Notes under the pieces: model-generated
The model's input: the letters and a program-made list of their open reading frames with translations, nothing else
What the model was told of the DNA's origin: nothing
Database searches by the model: none
Position numbers and translations under genes: made by a program
Shown: positions 25,901 through 40,900 of the stretch, one piece after another
Layout: each line of letters starts with the position of its first letter
Numbering within the stretch: the first letter of the stretch is position 1
Source of the DNA: Dromiciops gliroides
Taxonomy: Eukaryota; Chordata; Mammalia; Microbiotheria; Microbiotheriidae
Assembly (NCBI RefSeq): GCF_019393635.1
Contig: NC_057862.1
Location: 97,208,659 to 97,272,658, forward strand
Direction: 5' to 3'
Length of the DNA stretch: 64,000 bases

Positions 25901-28900
25901 GCAACCCAGATTTTATCTCCATTGCAACATCAGATCATAATTACTGTTGATACCTTGGTTTCTAAAACACAGATGGCAAATGCTTACCACAATGCCCAGC
26001 AGCTGTTTAAAGAAGTGTCATTAATGATAATGCTGTAATGACTCATAAACCAGTCAAGGCCACAAAGAAAAAAAAATGCAGTTGGAGGTTGTTATGGCAA
26101 AACCTTTATGTATGAAGCATAAAATCATAAAATAACTCAATTAAAAGGAACTTCTAAGTAGACTATTGTATGTTATCTGAAAACTTCTGATACGTTCAGA
26201 AACCTTCAATGTTGCATCAATCCCAATATTATTGGCCTTGTATTCAAAGTCTTGCATAATCTGGCCATTTCTTAAATATACTCATATATGTCACATTAAC
26301 TACTGAACATCAACTAAGTTACATAAATCTAAATTACAGTGAAAAAATCATTTGGGGGATAGGGATGGATGAATTAAATATTCTACTAAACTGAGAGTTG
26401 ATTTGAAAATAAAATCTTTTTGTCTAAGCCCTTGTAAAAATCTTTCAAATAAATATTAGTGTTATCACCCAAGTAAAGCATAGTGATGGCTGTAGTGCTT
26501 TAGGATCATAATAATGAATATCTATATATTAATTCTCACTACAGTACTAAAGATGTAGATGAAGGAGACTGTTGAACGTTGATGGAAGTAGAGCATAGTA
26601 GGAAATTAATTTCCTTTTTAATAAATTCTTGAGGAACATATTTACATGGCATTCACCCTATGTACCAGGGGAAAAAAAAAAGGTTTCTGATTGTATTTCA
26701 ATTAATAGGAACTTTAAACATATATACAAAATATATGTTTAAATACCTTTTTAAACACCTGTATTGCAATATAATTCAAAAGCTTTATTTTAAAAGAAAG
26801 CCAGAGAAGACATAATTGCATTTAAAATTTTGCTGATTAGTCAAACCAGGTACAAAAGAAACTACAGGGCTGAAGTTCTAATAGCTAGGAAGGTAAATGA
26901 ATTCCAGCAGCTACCTAAACTCTCTCCTACAGGGACAACAGTATAGCTCAACACAAGAACACAGGAAGACTAGATAAGCATTCATTCTCCTGCAATTGAG
27001 TCAAGTGGGAAAAATATCAACCACAGGCAAGAGTTAAAAAAAACAGAAACCCTACAAATAATTCACACTTTGTGACAGGATAATGGGGGTGAACTTACTG
27101 TATAAACCTACTGTTGTTATAAATAGAATGAGCACTGTGAAGGTTGCTAGGAGACCATTTCATTTATCTTTTTTTTGGAGTAGTGAAAAAAAGGGATGGG
27201 AGATAAATTAAGATGGGCCCCAATTAGTTCTGTTTTACTTCCAAGAGAAATTACTCTTTCTCTGCCATAAGTTTACATGTTTTCCCAAACCGGGGAAAGA
27301 ATTAGTTTTAAAACAGTGACCCTACATACAAAAACTAATGGGCTCACTTATTTTAGTAGTACAAACTAATCTATAAAACAGAGATCGTAAAGGCAGTTAA
27401 AAAATGAAAAAAATTCAAAATTGTAACTACAAAAGGATTTGGGCAAGAAGTTGAAATGAAGAAAGAAAGGAAACTAGGAGAATAATTTGGAAATGGTATC
27501 CCTCAGGATTTGTTTCAAATGAAGTAATTATAATGAAAAATGTTAATGAACATAACCCAATCCATGTGTTCATTCATTAAAATATATTTATTATCAACAA
27601 TAGCTGAACTTTATGTAGTACAAGGTTTACAAAGATCTTTATGTGTTATTTCATTTGATTATTAAATATAAGGCACTGAGCACTAAGCACTGAAGGAGAT
27701 AAAAATACATGTTTCTCTGTTCTCAAGAAACTGGCAATCTAAAACATAGCAAACATCCACTAATCCACTAATTCTGAACTTCTTTGGTTTATTTAAATTG
27801 TTTGGAAAACTGCAATCACTTGTTAAAACTAGTTTTAAATTTAAAACAGCTCAGAGCATCCTTCCTTTCTCTTCTAGAGTAGATTTTGACTCTGTAAGTA
27901 AAATATAAAGTTTACTTCCTACCGTAAGGTTTTTCTTCTGTAATTTTCCCTGTTGAATCAAGTGTATCAGTAGCTTTCCCCAGTTCTCCAGTAGCAATAT
28001 ACTTCTATACGGAGAGGAAATAAGCAAACCATACAATGAAAAGTACTGATGAACATGTCAAGTTTCATACAAAATTTTATTTCAGTTTAAACTAATATGA
28101 TTAACCTGACAGAAAATGAGGGTAATCATCAATGACTATTTGTTTTTTGAAAAATGCACTGTGATAAATTAAGAATACGTCTGAAAATTTTCTAACCCCC
28201 AACATTATAAAAGCTGAGGCACTTTTAAAATTAAGGCCTAAAAATACACAATGAAATAAATGTATAATGCAAAAATAATGTAACAGCGGACAACTTTTAA
28301 GATCATTTTCTGATGTCTAACTATGGCATGGAGTCAATCACTATATTCTTTTTTTTTTCTTTTCTTTCTTTTTTTTTTTCAGGGCAATGGGGGTTAAGTG
28401 ACTTGCCCAGGGTCACACAGCTAGTAAGTGTCAAGTGTCTGAGGTCAGATTTGAACTCAGGTACTCCTGAATCCAGAGCCAGTGCTTTATCCACTCAATC
28501 ACTATATTCTTGAAGACTATACACCAGAGAATTGCAATGTAAATTTACCAAGCATTTACTAAGTGGAAGGCCTCACGCCAGACACAAAACCAAAACTGTC
28601 CCTGTCCTTAAAGAACTTAATAACCTTTACTAGGGGGAAATCATATTTTTTTGTTGTTGTTGTTCTGGACATAATGGTTTTAATGGTGTAGGGAAATCTT
28701 GGTGCATGTTAGTATGTTCTCTATAACTTATGGTGTTATTAAGTTGACTGAAGCACTGAGAGGGTAACTTGCCCACAATCACACAGCTATCTTTTATCTT
28801 TTACAAGCAGGATTTGAAAAAATCCTGGTTTTTCTTACTTGAAGGTCAATTCTCTCTATTCTGCCACCAAACTTCTTCTTGAATGAAAACTATATGCAAA

Positions 28901-31900
28901 GTAACTTGAAGTGTAGGATGGGAAAAGAAGTAACAACTACAGTGATCAGGATAAAGCCTTTTATAGCAAATGGTATGAGAGAAGAAAGGTCTTACCGAGC
29001 TAGAAAAACTCTGAGGAGAGGTCTGATGACAAACTAAGGTATACCTACTTAAGAAGGGCTCATCAAAAAGAGATGTCTATCAGATGACACGTTTTTGATC
29101 ATGTAAGTATTTATAGCGTGTGAAAGGTTGACATCTTCATCAGTGAGGGAATGCCCACAGTGATGAAATCATGGATAACTTTCAGTATTGTAAGGTTTTT
29201 AAAAATACAACAAAAATCAATTCACTAACCCTAATGAGTGATAGTAAAAAAAGAAAGAAAAAAGCTTAAAACAATTTGAAAACAGGAATAGAAAGCTAAA
29301 ACCAAGAAAAGCAATCTTAATTTATGAACATTAAATTCAGTTGTTGTTCAGTGGTTTTCACTTGTCTGACTCTTCGTGACTATTTCCTTCTCCAGCTCAT
29401 TTTACAGATGAAACTGAGGGAAACAGGGTTAAGTGACTTGTACAGCATCACACAGCTGGTTAAGTGTCCAAAGCCAGATCTGACCTCAGAAAGATGAGTC
29501 TTCTTGAAACCAGGCCCAACACTCTCTCCACTACTACATATACGTGTTCGTTCTCTCTCTCTCTCTCTCTCTCTTTACACATGCTCTTAATAAAGATCCT
29601 ATTTTCAGATCTCTGAAGGGGAAAAGCTGAATCTGTGCTACATCTCTACTAAATTTCATTTTTATCACAATAATTGTGTTCATCTCAGTGAAGAATTAGT
29701 TCATCCCTAATTCATTACTAACCAGAGGCTCTGCTTATCATTCTAGAATAACTACAGTATATTTTTTGTTCATTCTATTTGCCTATATCTGAAACTTGTT
29801 TTGTTTAGTACACTGAAAGTACATTATTAAAAAAAACTAATGAAAATACTTTTTATTTTTAAAAAGGGGGAATTCATTGTATTTCTCAGAAAGAGCTCAT
29901 TAATTTCACTGTGATAGGAAATTTATAACCAATGGAAGACCTAGTGAAAAAATGAGAAAAATTATATATGTGTATACACATACACATATATGATCCTCAG
30001 TGGTCATTTCATCCAAATCTCAAAGATAAAGAAAACAAGTTTCCTCAAGTAATTTTTTTCCCCCAAGGTCATTCAGGTAGTAAATATACAAGCTGACTCC
30101 AAATCTAGCAATCATTCTGTTGGAATAAAGATGTCTACTTTCTTATGATCTATAAGAAAATCCATGCCCCCTTTTACAGGGTCACCACTTTCATCTAATT
30201 TCATTAAATTCATCAAATATGTAGTACTACATATGCAAGGTACTTTGCAGAATACTATTAGAGAGTAGCTCAAGATTTTCTTTTGTGCATACCATGCTGA
30301 AAGATTTGATTAATGTTATAATTTTTAAAAGTCAATACCAGTGACAAAAGTAAACTATTGTTTCCTCAGTCATACCATGTTGGCTGTCCATTTTCTGCTT
30401 ACCATGATTTTGCTATATTATCTCCTATTATATAAAACACAACTACAAAGAAGATGCACAAGCAAATGATTTCCATATTACAAATGGTCCAAGTAACAGT
30501 TGTCAAAATGGTTGCTCTGGTTAAAATGAATGGCTAAGAGAAATGGACCTGAACAAAGGCTTCCACAGCTTATCTCCACCTACTAGACTAGAAAATACAT
30601 AAAGGCCAGCACCTTGTCTGATTCATCTTTATATTTCCCCTACTTGGCATTTCAACAGTCTTACATATGGTAGTCAGTGAATGGATAAAAACTAAAATAA
30701 GTTCATGCTGAATGGTCTGTACCACTGTAACACTTTTTACAGCTGTATAAGATAAATACAACATGACTTCTTTTAGTCTCCCTCTAATTAACCTAAAATA
30801 TTTCATTTAGCAAACCTCAGCTCCTTTTGGAGGGAAAGTTAATCAGCATCTCTCCTAAATATGCTTTACTTTCGGTAGACTCTTATCTCATTTTCCCCAT
30901 TTGGCAACTATGTGGATTCACTTATTATGTATTTCAGTTGTATTAGCATTAGCTTTGGAATAAGAAACAAAGGCTATTACGATCTGTGTGACCTTAGGCA
31001 AGTAAACTAACCTAACTTCTTTATGTCTCAGTTTCTCCATGTATGCAAGGCACATTTTAAAATTTAATATCGGGGCAGCTAGGTGGCACAGTGGATAGAG
31101 CACCGGCCCTGGAGTCAGGAGGACCTGAGTTCAGATCCGGCCTCAGACACTTAACACTTACTAGCTGTGTGACCCTGGGCAAGTCACTTAACCCCAACTG
31201 CCTCACTTAAAAAAAAAAATTTTAATATCATATTAACATTTTGTCCATCACTTTCTCAAGTCTAGACAATCAAAAAATAATAATTCAAGCCATGATGTGT
31301 ACTGTTTGCCAATTTTTGAGGTGTAAGTACTCACACTGAAAATTTAACAATCAACTGGTGCAAGCCAGCTCAAAAGCTGATTCAAGCACATGCTTGTATT
31401 AGCCCAATGTTAGAACCCGTTAAGATAGTTTTGGATCCTGGCTGTCATCCAGTGTATTATCCCAGTTTTGTGTTATCTGAAAATTTGATAACAATACCAT
31501 CCAAGTCTTTACCTATGTCACTGATAAAAATGATAAATAGCACAGCTCCAAGCAAAAATTCCTGGGTCACGACACTGAAGAGTTTACAAATTTACATTGA
31601 ACTATTAGTGATTCTGAGCCTGACCATTTAACTAGTCTGAAGTTCATTTAACTATTATTTAGCCCACAACTCTCAATCTTTTCTAGAAGAATCACATGAG
31701 ACATTCTCTAAAACTTTGCTAAATTCTTTATAAAACAGAGCTTCAGAATTCTCCTGGACCTACCAGTCTAATTGGTTACCTCATCCAAAAAAGACATGTT
31801 AGTCTGGCACAAACTACTCATGACAAAGCTATGCTGGTTCTTTGTAATCACCAATTATCCCTTTAACAATACATTATAGGGGGCAGCTAGGTGGCACAGT

Positions 31901-34900
31901 GGATAAAGCACCGGCCCTGGATTCAGGAGTACCTGAGTTCAAATCTGGCCTCAGACACTTGACACTTACTAGCTGTGTGACCCTGGGCAAGTCACTTAAC
32001 CCCCATTGCCCCGCAAAAACAAAAACAAAAACAAAAACACAATGCATTATAGATTTGGGGGGTGGGGGTTTGGGGGGAACCAACTGGGGTTAAGTGACTT
32101 GCCCAGGGTCACAGAGCTAGTAAGTATCTGAGGCTAGACTTGAACTCAGGTCCTCCTGACTCCAGGCACTCAATCCATAGTGCCACGTATTTGCCCCCAT
32201 TATAGAATTTTTTACCAGGAATCAGTCAAGTTCACTTAGCCTATTGTGTACAGATGCTAGTCTCTTCCCTTTATTGAAAACTGGGAAAATGTGTCCTATT
32301 CCAGTACTTGTGGTGACTTCCCCATTTTTCATGAATTTTCAAATATCACTGACAAAGGTTAAGCAGTGACATCCATCAGTTCTTACAGTTCTCCACAGAA
32401 AAAGTTCATCTGGGCCAACTGTCTTGAATTTATCATGAGCAGCTAGGTATTCTTTGACTATCTCCTTATTTATATTGAATATCAGCTCCCTATTAGCCAT
32501 TTTTGTTCTGTCCTTTTCAGAGAGAAAGCCATCCTCATTAGCAGAGAAAACAAGCAAAATGAGAATTAAGCAACTCTTATTTCTTTGTTATCAATTTTCA
32601 TTGTGCCATCCCTGCCATTCAGGTCTCCTGTCCCTTCTTTGATCCTTCTCTTTTCCCCAAAATAGCTTAAAGAAACATTTTATAATGTTCTTGGTTTTCC
32701 TGACAACCTCATCTTATTGGGAAGTGAAAAATATTTTCCTTCCTCCTGTCCTGACATCTAATGCTATTTACCTTCTAATTCAATATGGTTAAAAAAAATT
32801 TCAATTTAACTAATCCTAATCTAACCTGAAAAATTATAACTATATGAAAAATTTTAAGTTTAGAAAAATTATAATTGGGTCATAAATCCCTTTGTGGTCA
32901 CCATTCAAATGTAAAAATATTTTTAAACTTACTGGCCTAATCTAACTGGGGGCCTAATCTGTGAATGTTTGACTGGCTGGCTATCTGAGTGCTATTAATT
33001 GCCTAAGCCAATTTGTTAGGGCCTTTTAAAAAGTTCTCCACACTGCTCTGCTCCCAAATTGATAAACAAATGATTAAGAAGCCTCTTAATTAAATAATCA
33101 AAGCAGGGTTTATTTTTAAAAATAAATGTATTGTTCTTGTTTATTTTTTCTTGGTTTTTTTCCTTTTATTCTGATTAATATGTTTAACATGGTTGTATTA
33201 TATATCCTATATCAAATTGCTTACTGGCTTTGGGAGAGGGGAGGGAAGAGAGTATGGGAGAAAAAATGGAACTCAAAAAATATCTTCACATGTAATTGAG
33301 AAAAATTAAAATAAATATTTTTATAAATACTTCTAAAAATAATAATAAATGTAAGAGATAAGAAATGCAAAGTTATACAAGACCTGACTGCTTTCTGCGT
33401 GTCTCCCTCCTGCTGCTGCTTGTGCTCTTTGCCATCTAACTTCCTTAGCGTCCTCCTGCATACCAACGTGTTCCCCCTTTCCGTCTAGCATCCCCGTCAC
33501 TGAAAAGCCCCCTGCTTCACTTTCACTACCGTAGGCTTAGTCTCCTTTACGAACCCCCTTTCTGTACTATCCTGACGAACCCCGAAGCGCTTCTTCTCAC
33601 CGACCTCCTTGCATCTCTAGCCTTTCTGTCTAACTGCCGTGCTGAACCCGAGTCTCTCTTAGTCCTCTGGCGTCCTCCCTTCTAACTCACTAAAAAAACC
33701 TTTTCTCCATACCATTCTTTCTCTGTCTGTCCACTCTATCAGTCTGCTGCCCAGGCTATATATCTTCCTTCTCTCCCCTCAAACCTTGGGATCCCTGAGT
33801 CCCTGCACACGCCAAGCTAATCCACCAGCTGCCCTAAGAGGCCGGGGGAATCGAGTCTGCCGTGTACATCACACCTAGGGATTGAGGGGCCGTGTTCCCT
33901 GCTGCATGCCTGGGACCTCTGCATGGGCTACCCTAGAGGCCAGCCTGGATGAGCCCAGGATCTCTGGGGTAGATCCCCTCAGGGTGGAGGGAGCTGGGGC
34001 TTTCCCCAGCTGTCCACCCAGTCTGTGTTCTTTAAGGCCCATGGACTTCTCTGATCGGCTGAAGCGGAGGGGGAGGGGCACTAGCCCCTCTTACACAGAG
34101 AAGACCCCTGAGGGCCTAAGGCTTTTTAATCTCAGCCCAAAGGCAAGGTCCCCAAATCACAATAAATTCCCACAATACACTTCTGAAACTATTCACCAAA
34201 ACCATCATCATCAAAGATACAGAAGAGAAAGAAGTGTTTGTAAGTAATGTATAGGTGACTCTACTTCCTTTTTTACTAATTTTAAAACTCTTTATTTTTA
34301 CTTCACAGAATTAAAACGTCAGAATTGAAAAAAGAGAGACCATTTGATTAAACTCCACAACTGAACAAGAACTCATCTCTGAAACATATCTAACAAGGGA
34401 TCATTCACAATTTTTTTCAGTATTTTTCTTTTTTTTTCCTTTTTTGTTTTTTTAGTGAGGCAATTGGGGTTAAGTGACTTGCCCAGGGTCACACAGCTAG
34501 TAAGTGTTAAGTGTCTTGAGGCCGGATTTGAACTCAGGTACTCCTGAATCCAGGGCCGGTGCTCTATCCACTGCGCCATCTAGCTGCCCCTTTTTCAGTA
34601 TTTTTAATGAACTCTTCATTACCTCTCAAAGACAAGTCCATTCTTCTTTTGGTTAGGTTACCTCATCAGACCATTTCCCCCTCCATCTAGCCTAAACTGA
34701 CTCTCTGGAACTTTCACCCACTGATCTTAATTCTTCCTTCAGGGGTTAGCCAGAACAATCCCAACCTCTCCTCCACATGACAACCCTTCAAATACTTGAA
34801 TTCAGTTACCATGTCTCCATTAGTCTTTTCTCCTCAAGGCTAAACAGAATCTGCTCCTTCAACCAAAATCCTTGATCATCCTGGCTATTCTCCTCTCGTT

Positions 34901-37900
34901 GCTTCCTAGTTTGCCAATGTACTGCAGAGAAAATGTTTATTCTCCAGGCCCTATAACTGGGATTGTGAATTCAATTATTGCTCTAATTATAACAAAATTC
35001 TACTATAATAAAGCCATCTGCAGGATTTGTTATAACAGAAATTTTAACTGATGCAATGTTGAGACTTTCTGCTTTGACATTTATGACAATAGGAACCTCA
35101 TCTTGAACTATTCAAGTTTTCTCTTTATCCCATTGCAATTAAAACAACAGAATTTTCAAAAAAATATCCTCATGTTTTCAGGGGCAAAAAAGAAATTAAA
35201 TATATTACAGAAAAGAGGCATAATCATTCCTTTTTCCCGTGGCCGACAGTGAAAACCTCGTCTTGAACCATTCAAATGTTCTCTGAATCCTGCTGCAAAT
35301 ATTAAGAAAACAGAATTGTCAAAAAAAAAATATCCTTGTGTCTTCAGTGAAAAAAAAAAAGAAATGAAATATATTACAGAAAGGAGGCACAATCACTCTT
35401 TTTCCCCTTGACTATTCCACCCAAGCAAAAAAAAAAAAAAAAGAAGTCTCATAAATTCCCCATTCAATAAATAGTCAAAAGATATGATCAGGTAGTTTTC
35501 AAAGGAAGAAATTCAAGCTATCAACAGCCATGTGAAAAAAATTCTCTATATCACTAATAATTGATAGTAGTCATTTAAATATTAATTAAAATATAATAAA
35601 TTAACATTTATCTAGCACCTATAAATTAAAGCCTCATTCCCACCAGATTGTCAAAAATGACAAAAAAGGAAAATGATCATTGTTAGAGGGGCTTTGATTA
35701 ATGCAATGTTTTTTTGTCCAGCCATTTTGGAAAGCAATTTGGAATTATGCTACCAAAATCAATGAAGTGTGAGTACTCTTTGACCAAGTGAAACTAGTAC
35801 TAGGTGTGGTTTTTGTAGAGTTACAGAGGTAAAAATTAAGGGGATGGTCAACCACTGAGAAATGGCTAAACAAATTATAAATGTAGTGGAATATTATTAT
35901 GCCATAAGCAATGACTAAGACAGTTTCAGGGAAGCTTTGTATGAGTTGATACAAAGTGAAGTTTGCAGAACTAGGAAAAAATATATACAATAATAATAAT
36001 AAAGACAGACAATTTTGAAGAAAACCCATAAAATTTTCAATATGCTTATAAAAATGTTAATATTAGTGGAGTATGAAAAGGCCCAAACTGAACTGGCCAA
36101 TATAAATCCTAATTTGAAACCTAAATTGAAAAAAGTGCATAATTCATGCAATACTGCAGTAAACTAATACTATAACAATATACTACACTTGGGGAATGAT
36201 GGTCCCCTTTATAAAAAAATATTGAGGGGGCAGGGAATTGAGGGTTAAGTGACTTGCCTAGGGTCATATGGCTAGTAAGTGTCAAGTGTCTGAGGTCGGA
36301 TTTAAACTCAGGTCCTCCTGAATCCAGGGCCGGTGCTTTATTCATTGCGCCACCTAGCTATCCCCATGATGATCCCTTTTAAAAGAAACTAAACTAGACC
36401 TTAAAGGACTATTGCTACTTAAGCTACATCTGTGGAACTTCTTAGACCAGTGGTGGAACTCTTCATTTAAACAATCATTAAACACCTATCATTTCAACAA
36501 TCATTAAGCACCTATTATGTACATGGCACTGTGCTAGGAACTGGGGATACCAAAGCCATCCATGACCTCAAGGAGAGTATATTATGTGAGAGGGAGGGTG
36601 GAGAAGGTGGGACTATATACAATGGTAATGAAATGGAAAGTATATACAGAGAAGTTTCAAGAGGGAATGAAAGGAGGCCTCATATGGGAAGTAGAGAGAG
36701 AATCAGTGAAGTCATGTAGGTGACAGCTAGACTATGTTTTAGCAGAGGAGGTGGGGGTACACTAGAGACTGGAGGAACCACGTCTGCAAAATCCAAGCTT
36801 GGGGAGGAGGGGATATGTCTGTGGTAAGCAACAAGAAGATACTAGTACTTTAAACCAAACCTTCTAGGAAAACCTTTAAATGGCTATTATTAATGCTTCT
36901 TAATAATATGATTCATATTTTTTGAAATTTTTATATTGAACATTAAAAAAACCAACATTCTTTTCTGTATCCCTTTGTAATAGGAATACAGAGATGAATT
37001 ACACCCTCCCTTGCCCTGAAAATGTGTAAAACCAAACAGGGGCTGGAGGAATTGTAAAAAGTAGTATGATCCTGACAAGAACATGGGAAGGAAGGACAAA
37101 TGGCCAAGAAGTCCAAAGTGCTGAATGAGCATAAAAGGCAAGAAAGGGTGGGGAGAAACGTTGGGGAAGATGTTTCATAGAGGAAGAAGCACTTAAACCG
37201 AGGCTTTAAATGAAGAATAATTCAAAGAGAGCTATGAAAGGAATACATTTCAAGTATTCAGAGCCAGAAAATGGAGACAAGACTAGGGAGCAGGCAAAGA
37301 GATCCGTGAAATTGGAGGGCATGAAGGAGAAGAATCTGAAATCAGGCTGGAAAGGTAGACTAGAGCCAGATTGCAGAGGGTCTTTAATGCCAAGTTAAAC
37401 TTCTAATGTATTATTCAAGTAATAGGGAGCCATTCTGAGCAGAGGAATGAAATGGCCAGAACTCCATAGAAGGAACATTTCTTGTGGCAGCTTGTAAAGG
37501 CCCGGAGAGGGCAGAGACTAGAGTGAGAAGTGTGAAGTATTTGGAGATACAAAAACAATGGTAAACTAAGAGTACAAATAGATGTGAGATATATTACTGA
37601 AGCAAAAATCATCAGGGCATGGCAACTGTTGGAGAGAAGAGTCTGTTCCCACAGAATCACTAAGGCAGTAGGTCAAGAAGCATGCTAGCATGCAAAGAGA
37701 CACATAAAAGCAGGGGCAAGCCCGCATGAGAATGGACACACAGCAGAAAAGGGCAAACATATCAGATAAACAATCACTGAGGTGCATCACTATAGAAAGC
37801 ATGCCTCCTAATTTTTGCACTAGACTTCTTTGATCAAGTCTTCTGCTCTGGACTTTAAATTTGCCATTCCCAACAATGATGACTCTGGACCCAGTCTAAT

Positions 37901-40900
37901 TTGTGGCTTATCATAAGGTTTTTGGACCCTGCCCTCTTCCTTGGAAGGGAACAGTTGAGTTCGTTTAAAAAAATATAGAGTTTAAGTTAACAGTGGTACC
38001 CTTAGAAATATGGACAGGAACTCAGGAGAGATCTGAATGGAACAGGGTGTGTGTATGTGGGTGTTAGATGTATATATAGAAAGAGATAGAGGCAGAGAAA
38101 GAGAGGAGTTATGAGGGTTAAGGTGATAACTGAAACTGAAGAATTGTATGATACCCCAAAGGGAGAGTAAGTAGAAAGAAGAGGGACAGGACAGTGCCTT
38201 TACCTAGAGATATAAAGAGGAAAAAAAAGAGTAAGAAATGGCCAGCTAGACAGAAGGAAAACCAGGAGGGAGTAATGTCTGAGTCAAGGGAAAAGAAGAC
38301 ATGAAGCAGGGAGTAGGCAAGTGTTAATAGCTACAGGAGGACTGAGAAAGGACCACTGGGTTTGGCAATTATGAGGTCCAAAGATGTGGAAAAGGTTTCT
38401 TTCTTTCTTTTTGGGGGTGGAGGGAGTTGGAGGAGGCAGCTAGGTGGCTCAGTGGATAGAGTGGACTAGAGTGCTGGGCCTGGAGTCAGGAAGACCTGAG
38501 TTCAAATCTAGCCTCAGGCACTTACTAACTGTGTGACTCTATTTGACTTAATCCACTGCAGAAGGAAAGAGCAAAACACTTCGCTTTCTTTGCCTAGAAA
38601 ACCCCATTGACAGTATGGTGCATTAGGTCACGAAGAATCAGATACAATTGAATGACTAAACAACTAGGTCATTAATGAAAGGAATAGTGGACACAGAAGT
38701 CAGATTACAGGGAGTTGAGGGATAAGTATATGGCAAAGAAATGGAAGAAGCTCTCTTTCTAGAAGTTTAACAGTAATGGGAAATTAATCTTCAACAGTCT
38801 ATAAGATTCGGTGTCTATAGGGCAAAATCCAAATTCTTAAGCATGTTATTCAAAGCTTTCCTCCATCCAGGCCCAATCTATTTCTTCAACCTAATCTCCC
38901 ACTGCCTCTATATACAAACCTTCCACTACAGGCAAACTGGTCTCATCACTTCCTAAAAACACTGTACCTATTCCTTTTTTCTGTTTTATAAAAAATCTCA
39001 GTTGGTCCATCAGTTCTCCACACATCCACATCAAAGTCTCTTTTTTCTGCCACTCAGAACTATTTTTCTTCCTATCTTCAGAACTTCTTTCTTAAGGGTC
39101 TTTAATACTCATTTCTTATCTTTGCCAGAGCTAAATGGTTATGAAACTATTTTATACTAACATTCTCAGTTCCATTTATATCTTGTGATCTTTTAGACTA
39201 CAAATGGGATGGGAAGGAAAAAGACCAGTCAATACTTTCACGCCCTCTCCTTCACTGGTTATCTTTCCCTTCAATAATTGGTAGCAATCTGTTCTTTCTT
39301 TCCTTTCGGGACATATTCTCTAGTTCAGAGGAATCTAATTAGTTGACAATAATAGTTTATAACAACGGCTAACCTTCATACAGTTATGTATCTTTGTGTC
39401 CATAATCTCATTAGCTAATTTATCTTCAGGTTGTTCTGCTACTCCTACAATGTCTGTTTCCTAAAGCTAATGGGGAAGGGAGAACAAAGGGCAGCAATTG
39501 TGTGTGTGTGGGGGGGGATGTTGTGGGGGTTTTTTTGGGGGGGCATGACATTTTATTTTATTCAGGTGGAGAATTCCCAATGGGGAGCAAACACTCCCTC
39601 CAAAGCATAGTGATAAATAGAGTAGTTTATAGTCTTAGAATTGCCTGAGGGAATTGAGAGATTATGGGCCAAGGTCACACAGCTAGTTCCCCCCAAAGGC
39701 AGCTCTTGAACTAAGGTTTCCTGACCCCCAAGGCTGATCTTCTATCCACCAAGTTTCCAGGCCACTAAACTCTTTAACATCCCCTTTTAGGACATGAAAA
39801 GTAACTCCTCATGAAGAAAAGGATGGAGGCTTTGCACCAGTGTTACATACTATACAATTCTTCTTTATGGCCCTGGACCTCAAGACTATTACAGCCCATC
39901 TTCTGGCCCCAAGAGTCATGAACTAAAGCTCTAAGAATCCTGTCACAGGTCAAGGTCCAAATCTAAGCTCATTGTAGGGTTACTGCTTATTTGGCACTAG
40001 CTACTGCCCTTTTTAACAATCACAAATGATTTAACAGCTACATTATGCAAATAAGGTCTAGGGTAAAAAAAAAAATTACTTCTCCAAAATTCAACTTCAT
40101 TAACCGGTCATTTGTTACTTTTATCTACAATGTTTTTAAAAATGTATTTACCAAACAAACAGTATAAACAAAATTGCCTGGAAATTCATTTGCCTAGTAC
40201 AGTGCTATGAACAAGCCAACTTAATAAAATTTTGTTGAATTCCAGAAGAATGATTACCTTACTTCCAAATGGTCCATGCCCATTTATTGGGGCAAGACTA
40301 GAGATAACCCCATTAGCAAATTTTCACTAATCATTGCTTTGTCTTTATAGAGAATTGAAAGTAATGATCTCTCTACAAACAAATTAAGGAGCTCTCACTG
40401 TAGAGGACTACAGTCTCTCTCTAGTAGAAAGTAAACTCCTTGAGGGCACATGGTAGATGCTTAATAAATGCTTGTTGAAGTGAGTATGGCTCCATCACTT
40501 TTTTTTTAGGGCAATGAGGGTTAAGTGACTTGCCCAGGGTCACATAGGTAGTAATAAGTGTCAAGTGTCTAAGGCTGGATTTGAACTCAGGTCCTCCTGA
40601 ATCCAGGGCTGGTGTTTTATCCACTATGCCACCCAGCTGCCCCAACTCCATTTCTTTTTTTTTAATTATAAAAGTATTTTATTATTTTCCAGTTACATGT
40701 AGATAGTTTTCAACATTTGTTTTTATAAGATTTCTAATTTCAAATTTTTCTCCCTCCCTCTTCTCCCCAAGACAGCAGGTAATCGGATATAGGTTATATA
40801 TGTACAATAACATTAAACAACTCCATTACCTTTTTTTTCTTTGGGGGGTGAGGCAATTGGGGTTAAGTGACTGGCCCAGGGTCACACAGCTAGTAAGTGT

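Larger units (their letters stand above)
31400..32760 (-). repeat. CR1/L3 LINE relict, split by two SINEs
   Basis: Antisense CR1/L3 text in order before (31400-31865) and after (32205-32760) the SINE pair: AATTTGATAACAATACCATC, CACTGATAAAAATGATAAATAGC, ATTCCTGGGTCACGAC, GACAAAGCTATGCTGGTTC, then GTTCATCTGGGCCAAC and a CTTTGACTATCTCC region. No open frame. Confidence 0.75.

Noticed and set aside
31899..32093. Repeated peptide with [16 protein letters not shown] seen in many frames
   Set aside because: This is the translation of the SINE body, found wherever a SINE lies (for example 7018, 10938, 34373, 40421, 45211).
33882..34247. 121-codon plus-strand frame in the CpG-rich intron 3 block
   Set aside because: No domain, no splice context, lies in an LTR-like insert and runs on into unrelated AT-rich DNA.
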